Origin: Mercurialis annua
Taxonomy: Eukaryota; Streptophyta; Magnoliopsida; Malpighiales; Euphorbiaceae
Assembly: GCF_937616625.2 (NCBI RefSeq)
Contig: NC_065571.1
Span: forward strand, 5,520,501 to 5,584,500
DNA length: 64,000 bases
Reading direction: 5' to 3'
The notes under the pieces are model-generated. The model was not told the origin of the DNA. It did no database searches and was given only the letters and a program-made list of their open reading frames with translations. Shown here piece after piece: positions 10,760 to 23,707 of this stretch. Made by a program: the position numbers and the translations under genes. Each line of letters begins with the position of its first letter. The first letter of the stretch is position 1.

Positions 10760-12826
10760 TTTATAATATTATCATGGCCTTTTTAATTTTTTACAATTTA
10801 ATGCAACCTGATCATTTGAGTTTAATGCGGCTAATCACTACGTACGTATAGTGTACACATGGTACTCTTCCAATTTGATATATCAATTTCGGATGATAAA
10901 ATTGTAATTTTAATTAAATTAATTGATACCGTTTATTTTATAATAAACTCATGACCCCCTCAAATTCATGAATTTGAGGAAATTCTAATCCAATATTTAT
11001 TCTTTAGATCAAATGGACCTCTTTTAGAAAGAAAAAAAAGATAGAGGTAAATGTAACACCAGTTTTTTAACAATGACAACCCAAAGATGGACTATTAATT
11101 TTTTATAATTTGGAATATTGATTAATTGTTTAGTAAAAAAATATAAATGTAGGTGCCATAACATTGGTATGATAATATGCATTATAGAAGATCTTTTAAT
11201 AGTTAATATTTAATAAATTAATAATTTTAATAATTAATAAAAAATTAAGAGAACCAACTTCATTCCACGTCGGATAATTAATAATTATATTATTTAATAA
11301 TTAATAAAATATAAAATATATTCTATAAGAATATTAATTATTAGAGAGATTTTTTAAAGAAATATATAACAATTTACAATTTATTTGGGGTAATACTACC
11401 CTTCATTCATAAGGTAAAAACTAAGATACCATATAATTATAATTTTTTGTTCGTTTGAGAACATTTTAAGAGAAATTATTAGATGAACAAATAAAAACAA
11501 GTGAAGTATTTTTAGTACAAAAATATGTTAAAAATTATTTTACTTCATGAATACAGTTTCTTGATAATTATTTTTTATTTCACTATCAATTTGATTTTTT
11601 TAAACTGAATACGAAACTATTTCTTTTAGATTGAGTGATTGTGAAGTATATACAATTGATATTTTTATAATATAATATTAATATTAGGTCTACGAACGTA
11701 AATGCTTTAAAATATATTTTATACATTTTATAATTTTTTATATAAATCTAATAAATTAATAATTTTAATAATTAATAAAAAATTAATCCACCATGTATAT
11801 TAATTATTAGAGGATCATCTGTATTATAAAAATTAGTCAGGCAATAATTTAAATAATTAATTTAGTGGATTAATTGATAAATTAATTAAAATTAATATTA
11901 ATTAGTAACAAATTAACACTTTGAAAATACAATATGGGTAGGACTAGGAGCGTAGGAGAGTTTGTGGGTGTGATGTGATTGTGGAGTAAGCATGAGATGC
12001 TAAAATAGAGAGCGATACCTCAACTTTTGGTGGCGTAGAGGAGTTGTTCCCTTCCCTACATAAAGTTACACATAACCAAATATTCATCTTGTTTAATCAC
12101 CCATCCGATTTATTTCACTTTTTCATAAAATTAATATATTTCCATATTCTTCTCATCAATTCATGGTGCGTGTAATGCATGAATTTATTTTTTAAAAAGA
12201 TTCTCGTGGTTTTCGTCCGCTTGATCGGATATGAAATTCTTGTTCGATATTGAAATGTACCTTACTCGGTTTTAATTTTGTTTCATCTTCAATTACCTTT
12301 TATTTGAATCTTAGTTTTGCTTTATTCCGAGTTAGCATTTGCTCGGTCTTTTGAGAACTTATTTCAAATTCTAGTGTTGCTCAGTTAAGAGAAAATTGGT
12401 AAAAACTAACGAAATTAAAAATGATAAGACAGCCATGTAAACTATAAATATAGATTTAGTGTATTATTTCAAATGAGTGTGTATGAATTAAATTACCACA
12501 AAACAAATTAAAACATTATACTAAAATATTTTAGTTGAGTAGTGGATGGGTTGCCAATTCATGTCCATTAGGCCCAAATAAATGGCCCATTTCAGCCCAA
12601 ACTCAGTTACTTTTGCCCCACTGACTATAGTGAAGATTATACATTCTATATGCTTCTTCTATTTATTTTTTATATAAAAATGTCCTTTTTCAAAATTTAT
12701 ATATATTTTAAAAATAGATTAATTTTTAATTTTTATTTGTATAAAGGTTCCTTTTAGAGATCTATCATAGTTGTATTTATATTTATAAAGTTTAATATTA
12801 ATATAAAGTTCAATCTATATTTTTAT
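10760..12826. other. intergenic DNA with short direct repeats
   Basis: No gene is supported. A roughly 38 bp A/T phrase (AATAAATTAATAATTTTAAT followed by AATTAATAAAAAATTAA) occurs near 11208-11246 and again near 11748-11786, as a direct repeat about 540 bp apart. At 12565-12605 three GCCCA-type words (site II-like: AGGCCCA, TGGCCCA, CAGCCCA) cluster with no gene beside them. Confidence 0.45.
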
Positions 12827-12836
12827 GGGTAATTGA

Positions 12837-13248
12837 TCCTGACCATCATTGAACTTTCGAGTTTTTTCATTTCAGTCATTAAATTGTTTTTCTTTTCATT
12901 TTGGTCATTGAACTTTCATTTTTTTTTCATTTTGGTATTTCAGACCAAAAATGCTTAGGTGGCAGCCGGAAATTGACATGTGACAACCGGATTTTATAAA
13001 TTTTACTTTGAAAATTTATCATACATACATAATTTTACTTTGAAAATGAATTTTTCGATCAAATAATGCATATATGGCAAGTTTTCAGGTTAAAAAAAAT
13101 TAATTCCGGCTGCCACCTAAGCATTTTTGACCCTGAAAATACCAAAATGAAAAAAAATGAAAGTTCAGTGATCAAAATGAAAAAAAAATAGTTTAGTGAC
13201 TGAAATGAAAAAACTCGAAAGTTCAGTGATCTTCAGGATCAATTACCC
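12837..13248. mobile_element. MULE-type foldback MITE, family M3
   Basis: This 412 bp element has perfect ends GGGTAATTGATCCTGA and TCAGGATCAATTACCC and a perfect 10 bp target duplication ATATTTTTAT (12827-12836 and 13249-13258). The arms remain complementary for about 155 bp, through AATGCTTAGGTGGCAGCCGG. A transcript through it would fold into a long hairpin. No coding capacity. Confidence 0.88.
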
Positions 13249-13385
13249 ATATTTTTATTATAAATTGAAAATAAAATGTTGTTGGCCGTGAACATAAAAA
13301 CATGCGGATTGTACCTTTAGTTATTGAAATTAGGGGTGTGTGTCGATCGATTTTGTTATTGAACTGAGGATACAAGAATCGGTAG

Positions 13386-13616
13386 GTTTTTTTTTGTGAC
13401 GAGGACTCATTCTACTGAGCCGAACTCAATATCATTGTTAAATCCCGGGATGTGAACCGCCCGCAAGCCAACATACCTGGTAATTTCGGGATGTAATGGC
13501 CAGCAACCCAACCTTAAATACTCCATATTAAGAAAGGGCGTAGCCGGGGTTTGGACCCGCGACCTTTGGCGCCCAGATGGCTGAGTTTTAAACCACTAGA
13601 CCAAATCCGTGCGGGC
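13386..13616 (-). mobile_element. tRNA-derived SINE, copy 1
   Basis: Read on the minus strand, the 5' head (about 13610-13540) has a polymerase III A box (TTTGGTCTAGTGGTTT) and a B box (GCGGGTCCAAACCCCGG). The body runs to a T-rich tail (A-rich on the element strand) at 13386-13395. The copy is flanked by the direct repeat AATCGGTAG (13377-13385 and 13617-13625). This is the full anatomy of a plant SINE. A second, diverged copy in the same orientation lies at 62067-62289. Confidence 0.8.
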
Positions 13617-13913
13617 AATCGGTAGATTTTGAAGATGCAAATAAATCAAATTGAAATTATAAAAAGATATGTTTCATTTTATTGATTACCGATCTATATC
13701 ATAAATGAAAAACGATGGCGAAGTCATACAGATAAGAAATAGCGAATTAACCACCTTTAAAAAAATATTAATATGATAAAGTATTATATGTTAAACTCTG
13801 AATAGGAGCAAAAACACATGAAACTTGGGATAAATTTTGGATCAGATTGCCCTAAGAAATTTTTTTTTCAATAATATTTATTTTATAGTGAAGTCGAATA
13901 AGACATATGACCA

Positions 13914-14161
13914 GTGGCGAAATCAAGACTCCAATTTAAAAGGGTCAAAATTTTGAGTTCGACTATTTACAAGAACCAAGCATTTGTAAATACGATGTAA
14001 ATGTATAAAGGGTTTTAACCGTCTCTACAGGCAAAAAATCGCTCCTAACACATGTAGGGGAAGTTGTGACCGCCCCTACTAAAACACCACCCCAAAAATC
14101 TTTATTTTTAAAATTTTTATGGCAAGAATTGTTGGCCGACCCCCCTAGATCCGCCGCTGCA
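13914..14161. mobile_element. hAT-like MITE, CAGTGGCGRA ends
   Basis: The left end is CAGTGGCGAAATCAAGACTC and the right end, inverted, is CAGCGGCGGATCTAG. These are the CAGNGGCGGA ends seen in three other elements of this window and typical of hAT MITEs. The 8 bp flanks are only partly matched (CATATGAC and CATACAAG), which suggests an old insertion. The interior has no supported gene. Confidence 0.6.
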
Positions 14162-14660
14162 TACAAGAGATGATGACATAGTGATCGAACATGGATAATA
14201 CATCCTGAAGATAACTTTTGTTTTATTTTATTTTGCTAACCGAATTTTAACTATTATTTTTATTTAATTATTAAATTTTAATTTTATTTTAAATAAATAT
14301 TTTCGACAAGATAAATACATAACGGCCGGATATATAGCAATGGATTGTTGCTAGTTTTACCTTAAAAAGTAATCACATATGCATAATCATTTTGGAAAAA
14401 ATTGCTAAGCCAAATATGGCAAGTTTTTTCGTAAAACATAAATAAAATCCGGCTGTCACGTAACCATCTTTTGTCAGAAAATTTCTTGTTAAAAAAACTA
14501 AAATATAATATCAAAAACAAATATAGTTTAATAATTAGATAAAATAAAATTTAAATTTAAATACCGTAAAAATCAATTATCTAAGATATAATATTTTCAT
14601 ACTTACCAAACTGAACTTATCATCTCAATCCGATTTGATTTTTGTAATATCCTAATTGGT

Positions 14661-15224
14661 AGGGGTGGACATGGACTTGTTAACCGGTTCACGAGGATAA
14701 TTTGTAAACCGGTCCATAATAGTACGGTTTTTAAAATTAAAAACCTTAATCTAAAATTTTAAACGGTTAACCATTATATCGGTTAACCATTATATCGGTT
14801 AACCATTTAAAACGGTTCCGTTTTGTCGATTTTGCGGCTTTAACCCTGTAACCATTAAAAAAATTAGATACAAAAAAGATAAAATTTTAAATATGGTCTA
14901 ATAATTAAACTTTAATTTCCATTCTATTTAATTTTTAAATTATAAATTTTATAATATATTCCTATTTTAATTAAGTAAATATTTTATTAATAAAAATAAA
15001 GTTTTTTCAATATAATATATATAATTTATAAAAATATATATTATTTATAAACCGGTTAACCGATTAACCGCGGTTTTTAAAACTCCAAAACCTAAACCAT
15101 TAACCATAAAAATTAAAAATCAAAAGCTAAACCTAAACTCTTAAACCGATTAACCATATTTTCCGGTTCAATTTTACGGTTTCGGTTCGATTAATCGGTT
15201 AAACAAGTTTTTTGCCCATCCCCT
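14661..15224. mobile_element. TIR element with AGGGGTGG ends
   Basis: The element starts AGGGGTGGACATGGACTTGT and ends with the inverted AGGGGATGGGCAAAAAACTT. Both sides then carry GTTAACCGGTT-like words that also recur inside. Flanking sequence matches imperfectly (about 6 of 9). The TIR resembles that of the element at 29476-29773, so the two are probably related. Boundaries are less certain here. Confidence 0.5.
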
Positions 15225-15229
15225 ATTAG

Positions 15230-18200
15230 TTGGAATCTATTGCATTCCAATATACGATAACTTAAGATAATAATAGTCTTTTTTAGATCAACATAAATAG
15301 CATTATAATTAACTTGAAAATAAAAACAGTTCTATTATAAGATGCAGGATAAATACATAGATTTAATAAAGAAAAAAACAACATATGCTATAATTATAAG
15401 TAATTTGACCGCAGTTCTATTTTATAAACTTTTAAAATAATAAATTAAATAACTCCTCTGGAGAATATAAATTTGAAATTTGAAAAAATATGCAGTTGAA
15501 ACGTCATAAATAAAATTGCAAAAATCTTTATAAATCTACAATAAAATAAGCTCAAGACAACATAAGAATTTTAAAAAAATCAAAAAGAATTTTATAAAAC
15601 TAGAATTACCAATAATTGGAACAGATAATCAAATTTGCAAAAAATTCCATGAATTTATGCACACCAAATATACAAACTAAAAAAATAAGAGTCTGAATTC
15701 ACACTGAAATCTCCACAACAGAGCAATTTATTCGAGAAAAATATAAAATATACACAAAATGGATGGAAAGGTGATGATTTTTCATTTATAAAAAAAAAAG
15801 AGATTATCGATTTTCAGTCAAAAACAAAAGATAAGCGCCTTATTTTTAATATTATGATAATCACCTCAATATATTACTCTGTTAAGAACCAATAATCTTC
15901 ATAGGTCGGCTCAAATTAAAGTTAAGGGCTAAAAAATCAGTTGGTCAACAGTTGTTGACTAAAGCTAGTTTGCCACGTGGATAATTTCAATAACATTGAC
16001 GGTGGTCAATTAATCTTCCGGTGGACCACGTAATCCCTGCTCGTTTTAAGGATAAAGGCAATTACTACGCCAAAGCATAATGCTACATATTTATAGAAAT
16101 TCTTAGATAAATTCAATGCATTACATCATCCATGAACTAAACTAATTATATTATAACACCTCATTAAAATGAAGGTGTTTTTATAATATTATTATTTAAA
16201 AGTGTATGTAAATAACAAACAAAATTATAAAAATACCTCATTTTAATAAGGTATTATGATATAATTGGTTTAATCCACGTTTGACGTAATAGATTGAGTC
16301 TACATAAAAAATTATCCGTATTTATATAGGAAGGCTTTTATTTTAGCAAAGTATTCAAACATTTCTAATATTTATGTAATTTATATTTTTATCAACTTTA
16401 TTTAAGAAAAAAACATTGTGATTTTTAAATTTAAATTCCAATAAATAAAATTTATTATGGATAAAAAAGCTGCTTATTCGCAGCTAAATAAACTATTTAA
16501 AACTTAATAAACTATAATTAAATTATTGATCATAAAAATGATTTTTATGGAATATGTTCTAATAAGTACTTTAATTATTCTACTAGTAAAATTATAAAAT
16601 CACATCGTTTAATTTTAGAATAAATTATTGTGATAAATGGCGGCAGTGTTAAAGAAATTTACTCTTCATTTTATATTTCATATTAAAAAGTTAAAAAATA
16701 AAAATAAAACTCTATTTATATACATATAATAGACCGAATATTAATGCATGAAGTAGTTTAGATGTGCCCCATTTTCTATAAATCTACAGTTTTGACATGT
16801 ATTTGTAAAAGAATTCGAAAAAAAATTATTAGGATAAGATTATCAATATATAGTTTCATGTTATAAGTCTATAAGATATAAATCAGTGTACATATTCACT
16901 TCAATAAATTAACTTTTAATCAAAAATAATTCTTCGAATTCTTCTCTTTCTTTTTGTTAAATATATTTATTCGATCGAAGTATTTAAATGATTGGATGAG
17001 AATATCAGTTGCCATACAACAAATTTCTATAATTTTGGACTAATATAATAAAAATGAAAATTTAGAGAAAAAAAATCTTAAAGCGTAAAGGTCGTCAATA
17101 TCACATAAGCCATGACACGTATGTGTCTAATGGGAGCCCTAATATGCCTACATGTCAAGTGGGCCATTAGAAAAGACTGTTAGGAAATTGCAGGAAACGT
17201 GTATGGTTTAGCAGAAGAGGACGCAACATTACAACAATGAAAAACATAGCACTCTATCGATACTCCTCTACCTCAATGTTAATTTTTTTAGGGTAAAAAA
17301 ATATAAATTAGAGTATAAGAAAACGAAAAATTATTGCACGTAACCGTTGCACCATGTCATTAGCATACCAAACTAACGATGCGTTAGTCATGTGGAAAAA
17401 TTGATAATAAAAAATTAAAAAATAATTAAAAAAATTTCTATCGCAAATGCATATTGACTTATTGTAAATATAACATGACACAACCAATACATGAGATAAA
17501 GACTCATAAAAAAAACACTATAAAAATATAAATTAATTCATTGTCTACGAAATTAGTTGAATCAAAACAATATAAAAATAATTTATTGTGTACGAAATCG
17601 ATAACATAAAAAATAAGAGAACAATTATATAAAAAAACAACAATTTTATGAACAAGAAAACAATTATACAAACAAGCGATTTAAAATAATTTGTATAAAA
17701 AAATTAAGTAATCGTAAAAAAATATTAAAATAATCTAAACAATCACAAAATTAAAATCTAAAAAGGCGGAAGAAAGACGACGACGATATGAAACCGCCGG
17801 AAATAAAACGGCAACATGAAATCACTGGAAGAAAGTTGATGACGATGAAATCACCAAAAAAAAACGACGATAAAACCATTAAAAGAAAAACGAGGATAAT
17901 GAAACCATCAGATAAAGACGACGATGTTGAGATCAACGAATAAAAACAGCGATGAACGTTGTGCTTGTAGATCTAAACGGTGGTGGCTTTTTGTACTCGT
18001 AGATCTGAAAGAAAGAGAAAGATTTGAGAGAAATGAGAACAAAATGAAAGAGGGGGCAACTGTTTCAAAAAAATGAGAAAAAAAATATATGAAAGAAGCC
18101 CTACCTAAACAAAATGTCATTAAGAAGTTCTATCTCTCTCTTCTTTTCTTTCTAAAAGAAACCCTAATCGCCAATAATTTATTTTTTCTTGTTTTTTCAG

Positions 18201-18401
18201 GCCGCCTTCTTTGATTTTACCGTTGGCGGTAGCCATTTTTTTTCTTCTATTTCGCTTTAATTACATAAAAGTTAATAAATAGTCAACTTCCTTTTATTTT
18301 TATTCTTGATGGATTAATATTTATCGTCGAAAGCCGAGTAAAAAATAAATTGAAGACCTTTTAATAATGAAGATGAAACAATTTATGTGCTATATTAGTT
18401 A
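15230..18401. other. intergenic DNA with a regulatory-box cluster and a small inverted repeat
   Basis: No gene is supported. At 15940-16010 four W-box cores (TTGAC or GTCAA) and a perfect G-box lie together (separate entry). About 16138-16275 is a small MITE-like inverted repeat, with ACACCTCATTAAAATGAAGG on the left and CCTCATTTTAATAAGGTATT on the right. The stretch 17755-17960 has repeated GACGACGA-like words and the weak open frames they create, without a recognisable protein. Confidence 0.45.
15941..16010. promoter_or_regulatory. orphan G-box and W-box cluster
   Basis: A palindromic G-box CCACGTGG (15973-15980) lies between W-box cores at 15943-15948 (GGTCAA), 15955-15960 (TTGACT), 15996-16000 (TTGAC) and 16005-16009 (GTCAA). 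About 80 bp further on is a TATTTATAG word. These are binding words for bZIP/bHLH and WRKY factors, but no gene follows within several kilobases on either strand. Confidence 0.35.
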
Positions 18402-18698
18402 CTCCCTCAGTCCCACTCTAATTGACAAAAAATGGAGTTTTTGGTGTCCCATTCTAATTGACAAAACTAACATAACTATAATTTTATTCTTTAATTTTTC
18501 ATTTTTACCCTCATTTAAAACCATGTCTTTTATGGAAAATGGTGAGTATTTAATGAAAATTTGACTAATATATATTAATAGCATTAATTAGCTCCATTAT
18601 CAATAGAAGGGTATATAAATAATTTTCTATATCATTTATTAACTTATCTTGGTTATTGAAATATAGTTATTTTGTCAATTAGAGTGGGACGGAGGGAG
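18402..18698. mobile_element. Stowaway-like MITE
   Basis: The ends are CTCCCTCAGTCCCACTCTAA and the inverted CTCCCTCCGTCCCACTCTAA, flanked by TA on both sides (18400-18401 and 18699-18700). Length is 297 bp. The terminal repeats extend about 30 bp with very few mismatches. Confidence 0.9.
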
Positions 18699-18789
18699 TA
18701 TTTTATTGTTGTTTACTATTGTTTTCTGTTCTTTTTATATGAAAGATTTGTTGTCTTTTTTTATGAAAGGTTTGTTATACTTTTTTTAA

Positions 18790-19166
18790 GGCTTAATCAC
18801 TCAAAACCCTCCACCTTTATCCTTTTTGCAAATATACTCTGACGTAGGAATTTCTCCAATTTTATCCTAATTTGTCCTTTTATATTTCAATTGTACTCTA
18901 AGGCATTAAATTGACCTCTTATCACACATAAAAAAATTTAAAATAATCTTTTACTTTTTATATTATTAATAATATTAGGGTATAATTAATATAGGCTAAA
19001 AATAAAGAATTATTTTAAATATTTTTTCAAGTGAAAAGAGGTCAATTTAATGTTTTAGGGTACAATTGAAACATAAAAGGAAAAATTAAGGTAAAATTGG
19101 AGAAATTCCTATGTCGGGGTATATTTATAAAAGGGGTTAAAAGTGGAAGGTTTTAAGTGATCATGC
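18790..19166. mobile_element. MULE-type MITE, family M1 copy B
   Basis: The ends are GGCTTAATCACTCAAAACCC and, inverted, GCATGATCACTTAAAACCTT. It is flanked by TTTTTTTAA on both sides (18781-18789 and 19167-19175). It is a diverged relative of copies A and C. The element immediately to its right (copy C) uses the same right-hand 9 bp word as its own left target duplication. Confidence 0.8.
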
Positions 19167-19175
19167 TTTTTTTAA

Positions 19176-19554
19176 GGCTTAATCACCAAAAAAACCCTCA
19201 CCTTTTAGCCCCTTTTCAGTTGCACCCTGACGTTGCAATTTTGTCAGTTGCACCCTAATTCGCACCTTTGGGTTTCAATTCCACCCTCAAAATCAAATTG
19301 GACTTTTTTCACTCGGAAAAAATTCATAAAAACCCTTATAAAGTACTCGTTTGAACTCTTTTTCACATAAAAAGTTAAAAATGGATGACTTATTTTAACT
19401 TTTTTTTTTCAAATGAAAAAGAGATTAATTTAGTACTTGAGGGTAGAATTGAAAACCAAAGATGCGAATTTAGGTGCAACTGACAAAATTATAACGTCAG
19501 GGTGCATTTGAAAAGGGGCTAAAAGGTGTTTTTTTTTTGGTGATTGATTAAGTC
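19176..19554. mobile_element. MULE-type MITE, family M1 copy C
   Basis: The ends are GGCTTAATCACCAAAAAAAC and, inverted, GACTTAATCAATCACCAAAA. It is flanked by TTTTTTTAA on both sides (19167-19175 and 19555-19563). The left duplication is shared with copy B, so the layout is target, B, target, C, target. Long arms carry TTTTAGCCCCTTTTCA and CACCCTGACGTTGCAATTT. Confidence 0.85.
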
Positions 19555-19923
19555 TTTTTTTAAAGGGTTTGTCGGGTGGTGGTGACCGTTGTCAAATTTC
19601 GCTAATAAATTTTTTAATAGTCCTTACATTTTCTAATTTCAATTCTTCTATAAATACGATATTAAGAAGATAAAGTAAGAGTGCACTCTCTTACCAATTC
19701 CTTGGAGCTGAATTTGTCAGTTGGAGAAGCAAGCTTGAAGGGTTAGCAAACCAACCATAGCTACAGACTATTATAAGAAATTAAGAACAATATTGAACCC
19801 ATTTAATAATTAAATTTTTTAAATAATAAAATACTTATTTGATATTAACATGGAAATTTTATTAGTGATAATTATATCCCATTATGTACTGGATTTTAAC
19901 AGAATTAAGGCAGGTTTATATAA

Positions 19924-20236
19924 GGCGTAATATCGTAAAAAATCACAAATTTTAACATGTTTTGCAAATTTAACATAAATTCATAATTTTGGCAAATTAA
20001 TACCCACCTTTAAATTTTTTGCAATTTTAGCACCGATCAGTTTTCCGTGAAAAATGCTATGTAGACGCCGGAACAATGGTTAATTCCGGTGTACACGTCA
20101 TTTTTCTCTATTTTTTGAAGAAAAATTGATTGGTGCTAAAACTTCAAAAAATCAAAAATTTGTGTATTTATTTATCAAAATTGAAAGTGTATATTAAATT
20201 TGCAATAAAGTTTGTAATTTTGTACGCCATTAAGCC
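19924..20236. mobile_element. MULE-type MITE, family M4
   Basis: The ends are GGCGTAATATCGTAAAAAAT and, inverted, GGCTTAATGGCGTACAAAAT. The perfect 9 bp target duplication is TTTATATAA (19915-19923 and 20237-20245). The arms contain TTTTGCAAATTTAACAT-like complementary stretches. It is 313 bp long with no coding capacity. Confidence 0.82.
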
Positions 20237-20245
20237 TTTATATAA

Positions 20246-23200
20246 TCATGCATGATTGTTTTACATGTAAGCTTAAATTCAATCATAATACAACTCAAAC
20301 TTAATATTATCATATCAAATTTTTAATTTTATGTAAAGTATTAACTAAAAATTAAAATTTAATGTGCATAATTTAAATTGGAACCAAACTTAAAGAAAAT
20401 TAAAAAAAATTATTTGGTATAAGCTGATCGAGTATAATAGATAATGAAATAATTATATTTACCCTTGAATATAATTTGTGTTAGAATGATAATTAAAAAG
20501 AAAATATCTGGTGGAAAAGAAAAGGATTCTTTAAGAGAGATGCTTCTTGCATCACTCATCTTTGTCCTACTCTAATTGATAGTCATAGGACAAGGATACG
20601 TAACAGATTTTCTATAGTGCAAAATTAACCATTTCTATTTCCTTTTTCTGACAGAGAAAAGATGGGAATTTGAGTTATTAATTAATTTTATCAATTAGAT
20701 TTATATATTTTATGCTTATCAAAATCATTTAGATAAATATTAATTAATCAAAACTATTCATTAATTTTAAGTTCTTTTAACGCGTTAATTTTAAGTCGTA
20801 TTCACAGTTAATAAATCTATATTGATAGTATATATTACGAGAGACAACAAACGTTTTTCATTAGTTTTTATATTTTTCAAAGTTATTTGAGCTTTTAAGA
20901 ATATATTGTAAATATATATATTTTAAAAAACAACGAGAGAAAAAGTGGAGATTTTTCCTTAATTTTTAACTTTTTCTTGATTACTTAACTTTGAAATTAT
21001 TTTATTATAATTACTTTCAAAATAAAAACATGATCTATAATTGAATTTTTTAATCAATGTAAAACACTTTCATATTTAAGAGTTCGAAACATGTTATAAA
21101 TAATTGATATCAAGAGTTCATATACTTATTTATTTAATATATGATTTATTTATATTCTAATTCATAAATATTAAATTACTGTATTTTCATCAATATAATT
21201 GAAATTTAAATAATTTTTGAAAGTATATGATAATTTTATTTATATAAATTATACAATGCGTGAGTAAAAAGATAGTATGTAATGAGAACTTATTAAATTA
21301 ATTATAGTCGATGAATATCCATTTTTAATTTGTTTGTTTAATATTTAAGAAAATAAAAGAAGAGTTAACAATATGAAATATAACTTTTTTTTATAAAAAC
21401 GATATGGAATAATATAATAGTAGCATAGGAAGTATAAAGTGGAATATGATGCAGACTTATTATAGCTTTAGACATAGAGAACAAGAGGTAAGTAACTATT
21501 GAAGATGGGTTTGGTGCATAAAACTGTTTACTACATAAATGTACCGAAATTTCTCAAAAACAAATTATCAGAAATAGTGCTTTCTCTTCTTTTTAAAATT
21601 AAATTTTATTTATTTATTTTTTTAAAGACGGAAAGAATAAATATATCACATGTCATCTCTCTCCAACTATATTTTATTTGAACAAAACACATAAATAGAA
21701 TGAGATGCCATATAAATTAATAGAGTTGAAAAAAAATTAATAGTTAGGAGTTAGGACTATATAATTCTAAAATTAAAATTTCCGAACAACATAATTATTA
21801 TTTAAAATTTAAGAAATATAATGAATAAAAAATAAAAGTTAAAGACAACCTAAATTATCCCAATTTATTTCTTAAAAACGCAACTATATAACCTAATATA
21901 GATCGATATTACCATAATTCTGCTCCAACTTGTTTAACCATATTAATTATTTTAATAAAAGAAATGCTTTCATATATTTATTATTTTATAGTTTGAATAT
22001 CAAATAAATTTCTCCATATAATACTTAACAGAAAAATGATTGTATCTCTCCATATAATACGAACATAAAATAATTAATAAAGAGAATTCAGTATGGTAAA
22101 TTTCAAATATATTAAATAGTTTTTAAAACTATATACTAAAATTTAAGAAACAAATATTACAAAATGAAGGAAGGACTAAAACTACTACCACTAATAATAA
22201 TAATAAAAAGAATTAAAACATGTGTTAAGAATGTGGATCACAAATGTAGAACATAGAAGCACATCCCTGGTAGTGGGGCCTGTCTCTGTCTATGATTATT
22301 ACCTGCTGAACTGTAATTTTTCTTTCATATTTCAAGATTACACAATATTTGTCCCTTTTAACAGAAATAAAATTTAGTTATATTAATAGTTAAGATTTTT
22401 TTTTTTTTGGTCTCAAACTATTAACTCTACGAGATCTAAAACCGAAACTTCATGAATATACTCAAAAGTCTTAATCATTTGAACTAAAAAAAAAGAAAGA
22501 GAATATGCATATTTTAATAATTTTACTTCATCTGTCAAAAATATTTAAGTTTTTAGATTTTTTGAAAGCTATATAATATTTTTTATTTTTCAAATTCATT
22601 TTTACTTTTTTTTTAAATTGTTTTCTATCACCAAAATCATGCTTATTGCTAGTGATCTATTTCAATTTCTCTACGTTTTATAAGTGTTTTATTAAGAAAT
22701 GATATGTGCACTAAGAGTTACATATAAATTTAGCTAAACAAAATATTAATAATTTTTAATTTGAATATTTTAGCTTTTTCTTCATCTGTTGGCTGATTAT
22801 CAAGGTTTAATTCTAGCTGTAATTTAAAAAGGAAATTAAAAACAAAACAATTAAAACTTATTTAATTATTCAATTTCTAATAATTATTAAATTTTACTGT
22901 ATAAAATTAATATAATATCATAAAATACTTAATTTTACAAATCATTTTAAAAATTATATGAAATACTTATAATTAATTTTAAAGTAAGTTAATATTATAA
23001 TACTAATCTACATTAATTACTTTTTATAATATAAATATCGATGTAAATTTACCATATGAAAAATTATAAACACAAATTTATATGTCTACAAATTATTAAC
23101 AAAATAAGTACATATGGTAGGAAATATTACATTTTTAGAAACTATTTAAGATTTAATTGAGTCAAATAAAAAAATTAAATCAATCTTATTTCTTAATTGC

Positions 23201-23600
23201 AATAAAATGATCTAATATTGACAAAATGTAAAATAAAATATTCAATTTCAATAAATTTAAATATAAATTTCATAAATTAAATTATAATTGTTATTTTTTA
23301 AAAAAATTGTTTGATTCAACATTTTAAAATAGATTTTTTTATCTTACCGTGAGTGAAATAAACCCAAAATAGTTAAGGTTTTTTATTTTAAATTTAGAAG
23401 GTAAGACAAAAGTAACCCAAAAAAAGTTAAATACCATCTTATGATATAAATGGTATTAATATTATTAAAATATCTTTTAAGACAAACCCCACAATTACCG
23501 GATAATTTCAAACAAAAGAAAGGAAAAGAAAATAAAAGAAACAAAAAGTTATCGTTTTTTTACTTTAATTACTGGTTCTTTCTTAAAGAAAAAAAAGATT
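20246..23600. other. AT-rich intergenic DNA upstream of the kinase gene
   Basis: No gene, SINE box or terminal-repeat element was recognised. The region is very A/T rich, with scattered homopolymers and short simple repeats such as AATAATAATAATAA near 22193. The core promoter of the downstream kinase gene presumably starts near 23550, where the sequence becomes T-rich and less repetitive. Confidence 0.5.
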
Positions 23601-23707
23601 AAATTTTGTAGCTTTTTTTTGCCTTGTTGGTGGTGTGTTTTAGCTGCTAGTTTCGAAATCAGTTTGTTCGATTTGTTGATCTAACTTTTGCTTCTCTCGA
23701 TCTTTCA

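Noticed and set aside
11205..11790. Direct A/T-rich repeats 540 bp apart, considered as tiny LTRs.
   Set aside because: The repeat is only about 38 bp of simple A/T sequence, with no primer-binding site or polypurine tract and no coding interior.
12540..12650. Cluster of GGCCCA/AGCCCA words that could be a promoter.
   Set aside because: No gene or plausible transcript follows on either strand, and the words alone are too short to support a promoter call.
17751..18120. Overlapping minus-strand frames of 61 and 70 codons.
   Set aside because: They are Ser/Phe-rich low-complexity readings of GAC- and GAA-repeat DNA, with no conserved motif.
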